DNA from: Mesostigma viride
Taxonomy: Eukaryota; Streptophyta; Mesostigmatophyceae; Mesostigmatales; Mesostigmataceae
NCBI GenBank assembly: GCA_009746045.1
Contig: RPFO01000962.1
Coordinates: 1-64,000, forward strand
Reading direction: 5' to 3'
Length of the DNA: 64,000 nucleotides
Below, piece by piece: positions 22,101 through 31,938 of the stretch (its first letter is position 1; the number at the start of each line of letters is the position of its first letter). The position numbers and the translations under genes are program-made. Under the pieces are notes generated by a model. That model was not told where the DNA came from. It saw nothing but the letters and a program-made list of their open reading frames with translations, and searched no databases.

Positions 22101-24358
22101 CGCCCCGCCGCCCACGCGCGCCGGCAGCACCGCTGGCCCCCCGCACGCCGACGGCCCTGCCCCGCCGCCCGTCGACTGCCCCGCCCCGCCGCCCGTCGAC
22201 AGCCCCGCCCCGCCGCCCACGCGCGCCGGCAGCGCCGCTGGCCCCCGCGCGCCGACTGCCCCGCCCCGCCGCCCGCGCGCGCCGGCAGCACCGCTGGCCC
22301 GCCGCCCGTCGACGGCCCTGCCCCGCCGCCCGTCGACTGCCCCGCCCCGCCGCGCACCGGCAGCGCCGCCCCGCTGCCCGCTGACTGCCCCGCCCCGCCG
22401 CGTGCCGGCTGCGCCGCCGCTGCCGCCCCGCCGCGCACCGATGGCGCCGCCCCTCCGTGCGCCGGCTGCGCCTCGCTGCACGCAGGCTGCACGACATCAC
22501 CACGCACCCTGGTGACCTTGATAACCTGATCCTCCCTACCGGTCATCCAATCTACTGTGCTGCACCAACCGGCAAACGACTCGCGCTGCAACGGAGTGAG
22601 AAAGTTCCTGACATCGTAAGCGACCCCCAATACCTTGACCTCCGTGCCAGCGGGGACGGTCGAGTTGCAGTTCGCAGCTGCACCACTAGGCTGACGGAAT
22701 GCCTCTTCTATGGCCGCCACCCAGCTCTCCAAAGTTGGGTACTTGTGCACGAAGCTAGGCCCCCCCGCCACAGCGTGTCTCATGTAGGCCACAAGCACGC
22801 CGAATTTCTGATCTGGGTCGGCGTGCGTGTGGCCCACGAGCATGCGGTGCATTTCGACGACGTCGAAGAAGCCAACGTGTACGAGCCACCATGCAAACAG
22901 TAAGACGGTGTGATTCCGGTTTTCACTCCCACCGTCCAGTTGCAGGCACAAACACCTGGGCATGTGCGGCAGCCCCGCCCTCCTCCATGGCTGGTCCCTC
23001 ATCAACTGCGCCAGGATGTGCATCAGCATCGTGACGGTGACACTGCCGGAGAGGTTGTCGGTCATGAGGACCCATGCGAGAACGATGAACCACATCGCCT
23101 TGTACCCATGGACGGCCGCACAGAAGAGCGAGAACGGCATCATGCCACCTGCATAGCTGCCCCATGAGTCGGGCCCCCCCACCAGCTTCGGCCAGTATGT
23201 CTTGGCGTGATCCAGCTTGTCGAGGTTGATCGACAAAATGGCCGTCAACATAGCGGCCACCATCGCGCAGGCAAGCTCGCGCCTCAACCAATAGTTCTGG
23301 CGGGTAAACCAGGCCAGAGCGACATGCTGCTTGATTTGGTTGTCGACGTACTGCCGTTGTGCCTCAGTTGAAGCACCGCGGCGCCGCATGCGCAGTTCCA
23401 CGCAGTCCGCGCAGTGACCGGTGCTCTTGTTGTGCGGGCATACCACCACCTTCGGGCTCCTCTGCCCTGGGAAGTAGTCGCCTTTGCAGTAGGTGCGCCA
23501 GATGCGGTAGAATGCGTTGTAGCCTAGCACCTTGGCCCCTTCCCCCGCTTCTGCCACCACGTCTTCAACGTACATGGCGTGCATCTCCTTGATGGACATG
23601 ACGTCCATGAAGACAACGCCAGCATGAGTCGGGTCATGGTCTGCGATCTGCTGCACCAACTCGTGCATCCACATTGCTGCGTGTTCGCCAACCTCCGAAC
23701 GCCCCCGAGCATCACGCTCAGGTGGTGCGTGCTCCAGACCAACACCGAAAGTCGCTAGGTCGTTGGGATGCACGGTCAGGAAATACTCTTTCGCCGACAC
23801 GACCGACGCCACCAGATTGTTCCAAGTCGCCCGGGTAACGCCGGCCATCTTCCGGATGGCAGATGCACAACCGGTGACGGTGTACATGCACCCCGCAATC
23901 ACCACGTCCACGTGTAAAGGGCCGGTAATGATGTACTTCTTGTAACGGCCACCGTCGGCAGGGGATTCTACCTCGATGTTGCCCACGCCGGCCGACCGGA
24001 TCACGTCGCAAAGGGAGGCCATGCGCTGCTGGTCCGTTTGGTTGTACAGGTACTCTCGAAAGGCAGTCCACGACCTGGTATCGGTAAGTAAGGTGCCCAC
24101 CTTCTCGAGGCAATGCTCCCCACAAGTCGGACCGCACTTCCTGGCCTTGGCGATGTCCTTGTCAACGGACTTCAATTTGGAGGCGAGAAGCCGGGCGCCA
24201 TCTTTCTTCCCACTGCGCTTCGCTCGAGAGGAAGACGTGCCGGGCCCCATTTCCGTGTGAAGCAGGTCGTCGTCAGAGCCGTCAGAATCTACGCCCCAAC
24301 TAGCTTCAGAACTCGCATCCGAATCCACCAGGTCTGGCACATCCCATTCTTCATCCAT
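19190..24358 (-). CDS. Putative transposase of E, DDE-like (DUF7869-type pattern), with long GC-rich repeat
   Basis: 1722 codons, start ATG at 24358 (MDEEWDVPDLVDSDASSEAS). An acidic N-terminus is followed by Cys-rich motifs, CGPTCGEHC (about residue 75) and CPHNKSTGHCADC (about 307-319). An RNase-H-fold-like core follows: LSINLDKLDHAKTYWPK (about 375-391), CLQLDGGSENRNHTVL (about 471-486) and VGHTHADPDQKFG (about 508-520). The Asp-rich spacing and the GHTH-D motif are what I know from transposase-like proteins of the DUF7869 type. Residues about 640-1205 are a Gly/Ala/Arg repeat. The remainder is a unique domain with no family I recognise, and the C-terminus is a run of Asp. The intact length inside a TIR-bounded element supports the transposase role. 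Catalysis is inferred. Confidence 0.7.
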   Translation of the reverse strand: MDEEWDVPDLVDSDASSEASWGVDSDGSDDDLLHTEMGPGTSSSRAKRSGKKDGARLLASKLKSVDKDIAKARKCGPTCGEHCLEKVGTLLTDTRSWTAFREYLYNQTDQQRMASLCDVIRSAGVGNIEVESPADGGRYKKYIITGPLHVDVVIAGCMYTVTGCASAIRKMAGVTRATWNNLVASVVSAKEYFLTVHPNDLATFGVGLEHAPPERDARGRSEVGEHAAMWMHELVQQIADHDPTHAGVVFMDVMSIKEMHAMYVEDVVAEAGEGAKVLGYNAFYRIWRTYCKGDYFPGQRSPKVVVCPHNKSTGHCADCVELRMRRRGASTEAQRQYVDNQIKQHVALAWFTRQNYWLRRELACAMVAAMLTAILSINLDKLDHAKTYWPKLVGGPDSWGSYAGGMMPFSLFCAAVHGYKAMWFIVLAWVLMTDNLSGSVTVTMLMHILAQLMRDQPWRRAGLPHMPRCLCLQLDGGSENRNHTVLLFAWWLVHVGFFDVVEMHRMLVGHTHADPDQKFGVLVAYMRHAVAGGPSFVHKYPTLESWVAAIEEAFRQPSGAAANCNSTVPAGTEVKVLGVAYDVRNFLTPLQRESFAGWCSTVDWMTGREDQVIKVTRVRGDVVQPACSEAQPAHGGAAPSVRGGAAAAAQPARGGAGQSAGSGAALPVRGGAGQSTGGGAGPSTGGGPAVLPARAGGGAGQSARGGQRRCRRAWAAGRGCRRAAGRGSRRAAGQGRRRAGGQRCCRRAWAAGRGCRRAAGRGSRRAAGQGRRRAGGQRCCRRAWAAGRGCRRAAGRGSRRAGGQRCCRRAWAAGRGCRRAAWRGSQRAGGQRRCRRAWAAGRGCRRAAGRGSRRAAWRGGRRAGGQRRCRRAWAAGRGCRRAAGRGSRRAAGQGGRRAGGQRRCRRAWAAGRGCRRAAGRGSRRAAGQGRRRAGGQRRCRRAWAAGRGCRRAAGRGSRRAGGQRCCRRAWAAGRGCRRAAGRGSRRAGGQRCCRRAWAAGRGCRRAAGRGRRRAGASGAAGARGRRGGAVDGRRGGAVGARGPAALPARVGAGAGLSTGGGAGQSTGGGAGRSACGGPAALPARVGGGAGLSTGGGAGQSTGGGAGPSACGGPAALPARVGGGPAQLACGGAGLSTGGGAGQSTGGGAGRSACGGPAALPARVGGGAGLSTGGGAGQSTGGGAGQPARGGPEAQPAGGGAAQPVPEKRGRSMKVHHAVFFQVQGNAETWLSYRTTESQKTPWQPAGTRQEGAPRCGKAMTQPYKFDAEGRPLFGVRLVDPDRIPMLQDTPAFAPLNMEFLGKELESIKTRVEKLPHGIWQWYFPPDTIKPNEAFFAKVPHAPEEVPEEWRPLPWPSRADISALREHDAAPEPPPTQEEHFMALVDAEAVRVTPLVDRVLHDGHTQQEWAAEDRAMTAKVAYLKRMQGVEKGSAVLYWHPSAGILCNSKLTWTPVLFGIIKEVVAKEDGGQPSIELFVYRAKHLRDTWHPWNPDIAQWPHPPTTAAHTVIITASDLVLTQVVGKRGQPPHAVSLGANKKLTKECLKALKEVPYDAEHPVVKWQDAECSKGIVGMAKACWEGIRLQVKSGSRNLVGQVVCHWASERVTSADGRTESRDGRYHGRVAVVDTQNDMVAMYWGARWEEDAVSCVPLHELEAQICGCPGVVVPALQAPDITLAEARLREMVPPSDDVAENNNAGASRRRKRALILADDDDDDDDDDDC
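20740..22490. repeat. GC-rich minisatellite within the transposase gene, units near 105 and 78 bp
   Basis: About 1.75 kb of tandem units. The main unit is about 105 bp (35 codons), and shorter units lack a block containing GTCGACTGCCCC. SalI-like GTCGAC sites recur throughout. Units vary by one C in the run before GCGCGCCG, which shifts the reading frame locally. On the minus strand the transposase frame passes through two different translations of the unit and ends in the correct frame. Long ORFs in other frames and on the plus strand here are artefacts of the composition. Confidence 0.9.
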
Positions 24359-24860
24359 GTTAATAGGAAATCTACTGTATTACACCCGGTGGTGCTTGGA
24401 CAGAAGCAAGAAACCCCGCCCACCGCTCAAATGTGGCGCCCAACAAAGCCCCAAACTGTTTTCTTCAATAAGTCTACTGTTCTACATCCGGTGGTGGATG
24501 GACACAAGCAATAAAGGCCCCGCCCACACCTCAGATTTCTTTAGAAAATCTACTGATCTACATTCGATGGCGCCTTCACAGAAGCAGGAAACTCCGCCCA
24601 CCGGTCAAATGTGACGCCCAACAAAGCCCCAACTGATTTCTTCAAGAAGTATACTGTTTTACAGCCGGTAGTGCTTGGGCAGAAGCACTATAAAAGAGAC
24701 AACCAGCGCAGGCCAGAAATCGCAGGCCAGAAATCGCAACTATGTAAAGCCCGCCCACACATCGGATTTCTTTACGAAAAACCTGTTTTACATTCGATGG
24801 GGTCTTGACAGATTCAAACAAATTATCGTTTCTACCTGCGTGCGACTGCTGCGGCTGAGT
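24359..24860. repeat. Divergent promoter region of E, part 1: four degenerate copies of a ~110-bp motif
   Basis: Between the two divergent genes of E. A motif beginning TCTACTGT(T/A)(T/C)TAC and continuing with CCGGTGGTG, GACAGAAGCA and CCCCGCCCACC appears about four times (24370, 24470, 24548 and 24650). No ORF of interest. The repeats could be binding sites for the transposase or for regulators, which is a guess from position. Confidence 0.6.
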
Positions 24861-24869
24861 GCTGCAACT

Positions 24870-25885
24870 TGTCTTCACGTCTTCACGTCTTCACGTCTTC
24901 ACGTCTTCACCGCGTCTTCACCTGTCTTCACCACGTCTTCACGGCTTCACGGCTTCACGTCTTCACGGCTTCACCTGAACACCTGAACTTCACCTGAACT
25001 TGCCGTATCGTGTCTTCACGTCTTCACGTCTTCACGTCTTCACGTCTTCACGTCTTCACCGCGTCTTCACCTGTCTTCACCACGTCTTCACGGCTTCACG
25101 GCTTCACGTCTTCACGGCTTCACCTGAACACCTGAACTTCACCTGAACTTGCCGTATCGTGTCTTCACGTCTTCACGTCTTCACGTCTTCACGTCTTCAC
25201 GTCTTCACCGCGTCTTCACCTGTCTTCACCACGTCTTCACGGCTTCACGGCTTCACGTCTTCACGGCTTCACCTGAACACCTGAACTTCACCTGAACTTG
25301 CCGTATCGTGTCTTCACGTCTTCACGTCTTCACGTCTTCACGTCTTCACGTCTTCACCGCGTCTTCACCTGTCTTCACCACGTCTTCACGGCTTCACGGC
25401 TTCACGTCTTCACGGCTTCACCTGAACACCTGAACTTCACCTGAACTTGCCGTATCGTGTCTTCACGTCTTCACGTCTTCACGTCTTCACGTCTTCACGT
25501 CTTCACCGCGTCTTCACCTGTCTTCACCACGTCTTCACGGCTTCACGGCTTCACGTCTTCACGGCTTCACCTGAACACCTGAACTTCACCTGAACTTGCC
25601 GTATCGTGTCTTCACGTCTTCACGTCTTCACGTCTTCACGTCTTCACGTCTTCACCGCGTCTTCACCTGTCTTCACCACGGCTTCACGGCTTCACGTCTT
25701 CACGTCTTCACGGCTTCACCTGAACACCTGAACTTCACCTGAACTTGCCGTATCGTGTCTTCACGTCTTCACGTCTTCACGTCTTCACGTCTTCACGTCT
25801 TCACCACGTCTTCACCTGTCTTCACCACGTCTTCACGGCTTCACGGCTTCACGTCTTCACGGCTTCACCTGAACACCTGAACTTT
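24870..25885. repeat. 149-bp tandem repeat built of CTTCACGT-type subunits
   Basis: About seven units. The phrase GCCGTATCGTG recurs at 25002, 25151, 25300, 25449, 25598 and 25747, exactly 149 bp apart. Each unit is made of shorter CTTCACGTCTTCACG steps plus CACCTGAACACCTGAAC. It lies in the intergenic space about 160 bp upstream of the plus-strand ORF of E. Confidence 0.95.
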
Positions 25886-26042
25886 GCGTATCGTATCTTT
25901 GATACATTGCATCATTTGCATGCCTTGGAGCTGCACGTCTTCAAGCAGTGTCACCCAGTTCCCGCTTGATTCAAATGCACTTCGCGCTTGAATTCGTGAC
26001 TTCGCTCAAGGTGGAAGGTGATGGGCACTAGCCACGGGAACT

Positions 26043-28352
<2,310 letters not shown>

Positions 28353-28381
28353 TTAGTATAAACCAGTTCCCGCAGGTTTCC

Positions 28382-28980
28382 TGTCAGGGTTTTAGTATAA
28401 ACCCTGGATGTGCCCGTTTGCCAGCCTATGTTATGTTGTGGCCAATCTTCTGTATTTTCTGGCCAAGGATATTATTAGGGCTGAGTAGGGCTTGCCGTGT
28501 TCTTTCCGGCGGTACTTTTCTTATGACGGACAGTTGAGTATGCACAAAGATATTAGGTGCCGAAGTTAGGATTAATTCGGCTCTACCTTGTGGTTGCATG
28601 GTACGGCTTGTAGGGCGTGAGTATCTCGTACCATTTGGCGGTGGCTAACTCCTAGCGCCGCGCAATAGTGGGGTCGAATATTGGTGCCGAATATTCGCAT
28701 CATTGCCTAGTGGATTTTGTGTGCCAGTTGTGCAAGTGGAGACACTTTATGTGTTAAGTTAACGTAGGGATAATGTGTGCAGCCGACATTGGACATTGTT
28801 TAAGAGGTCGGCGTGCACCTTTTCACGTTACCTGATGGTGGGCCAGTTGCCTTGTGGCTTGGCAATGGACACCGGTCACGGTCCTTAAATTCTATATATG
28901 CGTCTTTTATTGTATTAATGAAATGAGTTGTGCCGCAACATTTGAGCTCATTCATTGACGCATTATTAGGATTTTTGACA
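28382..28980 (+). repeat. LTR 1 of element F
   Basis: Termini TGTCA and TGACA. A TATA-like TCTATATATG lies near 28892, and AATGAAATG lies near the end. No difference from the second LTR was seen by eye. Confidence 0.85.
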
Positions 28981-30393
28981 TGGTATCGGGAGGGAAAGTT
29001 CCCCACCTTTGAGACGACTTTGAACGACATTCTTGTGACCATGATGAAGCCATTTTACCCTGCCGGCGCATATAATTGATGGCGGCAGCGTTGTTACGTA
29101 ATTTCGTGAGCAATGTCGTGAGGATTCATACGTCGCAGCATTTTGAATTTGAAGTTCGGCGGAACGGGCAGAAATTTCATGGGTCGACAGGCCTGGGCCA
29201 GCGCAGCCACGCAGGCGAGTTGTTATATGTGTCAAAGCCAGCGGAACTTTCATGTTTCGGGTTTGCTGTGGGCTGGCGCCGCCTGGCGTTGAGCCCCGCA
29301 TGGCGAGGTCAAGGCTCTGGTTCCAGCTGGGTGCAGACTTTTTTCTCTTTTTCTGTACCAGTGACCTGCGCATCAACATGTGGCTCGGAGCGGACGTCGG
29401 CTGGAATTTTGCGAGCAACCAGCGCAACGGATTATCGCCATTTTTGGTGGCGCAGCCTGCGGAATTTCCAGCATTTTTTGTCGACGAGGACTGCCTGCCT
29501 ACCGGCTTTTTGTTGGCGATGAAGATGTTGGCCAGGAGTGCCAGCATGGTCTCTCTTTTGAAGCTGGCTATGCCAGTGGGTTTTTGATTTTGAAGCTGGT
29601 CAGGAGTACCAGTGAGCTGCATGTTATTTTAGAAGCTCTAAGCCAAGGGAGCTTGTGACATTTTAAAGCTGACAAAAATATTTGCCCCCACTTATTTCTT
29701 GAGGGGGGGTGTGTTGACATGAGACTGGCTCGCGACGACATTTGTGGGGCCTAACGTGGCCTGTGGTCTGTATTGACCTACTTTGGGATGTACGCGCCTG
29801 CTTTGCATGCAAACTTGGTGGTCAGCTGTGTTTTTGAATGGACGAGGCAAACTAGCATGTGCAGCCTAGTGTTTTGGCCAGTCTGGAGGTTGGGATCAGT
29901 CCAACCTGTTATGGGAGCGCTCTGGGGGAAGTTCTTGGTTGACTTTCCATGCTCGGGACCTGATCACTCCCGGGAGTTTGTTGGCACGACGGCGTGCCAG
30001 CGTGGGGCCGTGGAGGCCTTGGGACCGTGGTGGTCCATTTTAGGGCTATTGGTAGCCTGATGGGGCAGTGTTTGCCCATGTGTGCTATTCCTGGCAAGTG
30101 TAGTTGTTGTGACTTATTGCTGTGTTTCTGCATCAGACCTGGGACGCTGGGGCTGTCAGTTTATACCTCTAGGGACGCCTGGATGTATTTTGGAAGAGAC
30201 GCAGGCATGTAGCACCTTTGTTGTTATGACCAGGATGGCATTTTTTCAGTGAATGTGTTGCTGGATGGTTCCTTGGGAGGGGCTTCCCGGGTAAGGGGGG
30301 GTTGCTGGGGTATGTTGTACCCGGCAAGCCCTACCCTAGTTGAGGGGGGACTTGACGTTCATTGGACCCTGCACTGGCAACGTGCAAGGGGGG
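28981..30393 (+). other. Interior of element F, no gene seen
   Basis: Starts with the PBS-like TGGTATCGGGAG. No ORF has convincing composition. At 29699-29722 a G-run and TGTGTTGACATGAG look like the polypurine tract and LTR start of another Copia-like element, so the interior may be a composite. Confidence 0.5.
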
Positions 30394-30992
30394 TGTCAGG
30401 GTTTTAGTATAAACCCTGGATGTGCCCGTTTGCCAGCCTATGTTATGTTGTGGCCAATCTTCTGTATTTTCTGGCCAAGGATATTATTAGGGCTGAGTAG
30501 GGCTTGCCGTGTTCTTTCCGGCGGTACTTTTCTTATGACGGACAGTTGAGTATGCACAAAGATATTAGGTGCCGAAGTTAGGATTAATTCGGCTCTACCT
30601 TGTGGTTGCATGGTACGGCTTGTAGGGCGTGAGTATCTCGTACCATTTGGCGGTGGCTAACTCCTAGCGCCGCGCAATAGTGGGGTCGAATATTGGTGCC
30701 GAATATTCGCATCATTGCCTAGTGGATTTTGTGTGCCAGTTGTGCAAGTGGAGACACTTTATGTGTTAAGTTAACGTAGGGATAATGTGTGCAGCCGACA
30801 TTGGACATTGTTTAAGAGGTCGGCGTGCACCTTTTCACGTTACCTGATGGTGGGCCAGTTGCCTTGTGGCTTGGCAATGGACACCGGTCACGGTCCTTAA
30901 ATTCTATATATGCGTCTTTTATTGTATTAATGAAATGAGTTGTGCCGCAACATTTGAGCTCATTCATTGACGCATTATTAGGATTTTTGACA
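30394..30992 (+). repeat. LTR 2 of element F
   Basis: Identical by eye to LTR 1. The repeat with the left copy continues past the LTR end to 31150 with two substitutions. Confidence 0.85.
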
Positions 30993-31150
30993 TGGTATCG
31001 GGAGGGAAAGTTCCCCACCTTTGAGACGACTTTGAACGACATTCTTGTGACCATGATGAAGCCATTTTACCCTGCCGGCGCATATAATTGATGGCAGCAG
31101 TGTTGTTACGTAATTTCGTGAGCAATGTCGTGAGGATTCATACGTCGCAG

Positions 31151-31407
31151 CTTTGGTTATGTAATAAGTGAGACAATTATTCCGGACGTATGATGGCCCA
31201 ACGTCCTGTAAGGTTGAGTTGTCTTATTCAATTGGCATATGTTGTCTTATTGATGTTGTCTCATTGCCTTAATGGGTCAATTGTCTTAGTTTATATCATG
31301 TATATCTTGGGAAACTCATTGCTTCAATAAAATGCATGTTAGGCGCAATCAACCCCCTCAAACACATCTGAAAACTGCACAGTGCATCAAATGTATCCTA
31401 AACAAAA
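31151..31407. other. Right subterminal region of transposon E
   Basis: AT-rich and non-coding. It contains several GTTGTCTTAT-type repeats (31217-31290) and, close to the TIR, two extra AAATGTATCCTAA motifs like those at the left end. It may carry transposase-binding sites. Confidence 0.6.
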
Positions 31408-31436
31408 AAATGTATCCTAATCCGGTAAAACCACCC
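31408..31436 (-). repeat. Right TIR of transposon E
   Basis: 29 bp, exact inverted copy of 17977-18005, followed by the AAG duplication at 31437-31439. Confidence 0.93.
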
Positions 31437-31935
31437 AAGCACTGTTACCTCTGCCAAGCCACAGGATGCAACGGGCAAGGTTGCCGGTGTCAACAACAGC
31501 AAGCCTGCTGGAGTAGGCAACGGTGGCAAGCAGCGTGGTGGAGGCCGTGCCCGTGGTGGCGGGCGCGGTGGCAGACGTGGGCTGTGGCAGGGCAGGCCAT
31601 TGGTGCAGCAGCAGAGACAGCAGCAGCATTATGCCCCAGCACAGCAGGCAATACAGCCGCATTATGCTTCACAGCCGCCGCAGCCGCAGCAGCAGTTTGC
31701 ACAGCAGCAGCAACAGCGGCAGCCACAGAGGCAGGAGTCTGGTGCATGCTTCATATGCGGGAGAAAGGGTCACCTGGCACGCACATGCTACAATAGGCAC
31801 GCTGACAGCATGCCAGCTCGCAGCAATAGCAATGCACAGGGCCCTGCCGTGTGTAACCGCTGCAAGCAGCCAGGACACTTTGCACGTGACACGCACCTGT
31901 GCCCGGCGGCCCAGAGTGGGGGCCGTAGGCAGTGA
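31437..31935 (+). CDS. Element C gag, 3' part, RGG-rich and zinc knuckles, ends at UGA
   Basis: Continues the gag frame of 17243-17976 once E is removed. It reads STVTSAKPQDATGKVAGVNN, an RGG-like basic stretch (GGGRARGGGRGGRRG), a Gln-rich stretch and two knuckles. The first, CFICGRKGHLARTC, is a standard CCHC. The second, CNRCKQPGHFARDTHLC, has its last Cys displaced by three residues. It ends CAG-TGA-CTA at 31930-31938. RNA binding and packaging are the expected roles. Confidence 0.85.
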
Positions 31936-31938
31936 CTA
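31930..31938 (+). promoter_or_regulatory. Putative gag-pol UGA readthrough site of element C
   Basis: CAG-TGA-CTA, with the same frame open on both sides: gag before, and LGSGGEGEAAGDVPNM continuing into the pol ORF after. The stop is the only barrier between gag and pol. The context is identical to that in A. Readthrough is inferred. Confidence 0.7.

Larger units (their letters stand above)
28382..31150 (+). mobile_element. LTR element F, small and non-coding, with partial second internal copy
   Basis: Two identical 599-bp LTRs (28382-28980 and 30394-30992) begin TGTCAGGG and end TTTTTGACA. After the first LTR comes TGGTATCGGGAG, which resembles a tRNA-iMet primer-binding site. Before the second is a purine tract, AAGGGGGG. 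The 1.4-kb interior has no supported ORF, so this looks like a non-autonomous TRIM- or LARD-like element. The second LTR is followed by the first 158 bp of the interior again (to 31150). No target duplication is seen, so the structure is a truncated tandem or the product of recombination. It lies inside E. Confidence 0.75.

Noticed and set aside
20476-22515. Plus-strand 679-codon and 399-codon Pro/Ala/Arg-rich ORFs
   Set aside because: They cross the GC-rich minisatellite of the transposase gene. Absence of stops in five frames follows from the unit composition, and only the minus-strand 1722-codon frame continues into unique domains on both sides.
19190-24358. KDZ (Kyakuja-Dileera-Zisupton) transposase
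   Set aside because: Considered because of size and Cys motifs, but the core motifs seen (NLDKLDH, LQLDGGSENRN, GHTHADPDQKFG) fit the DUF7869-type pattern better, and the TSD is 3 bp.
24870-25885. CRISPR-like array
   Set aside because: The 149-bp units are contiguous with no variable spacers, and the window is eukaryotic.
28966-29622. Minus-strand 218-codon ORF in element F
   Set aside because: It crosses the LTR boundary and runs against the element's orientation with no motif, so it is probably chance.
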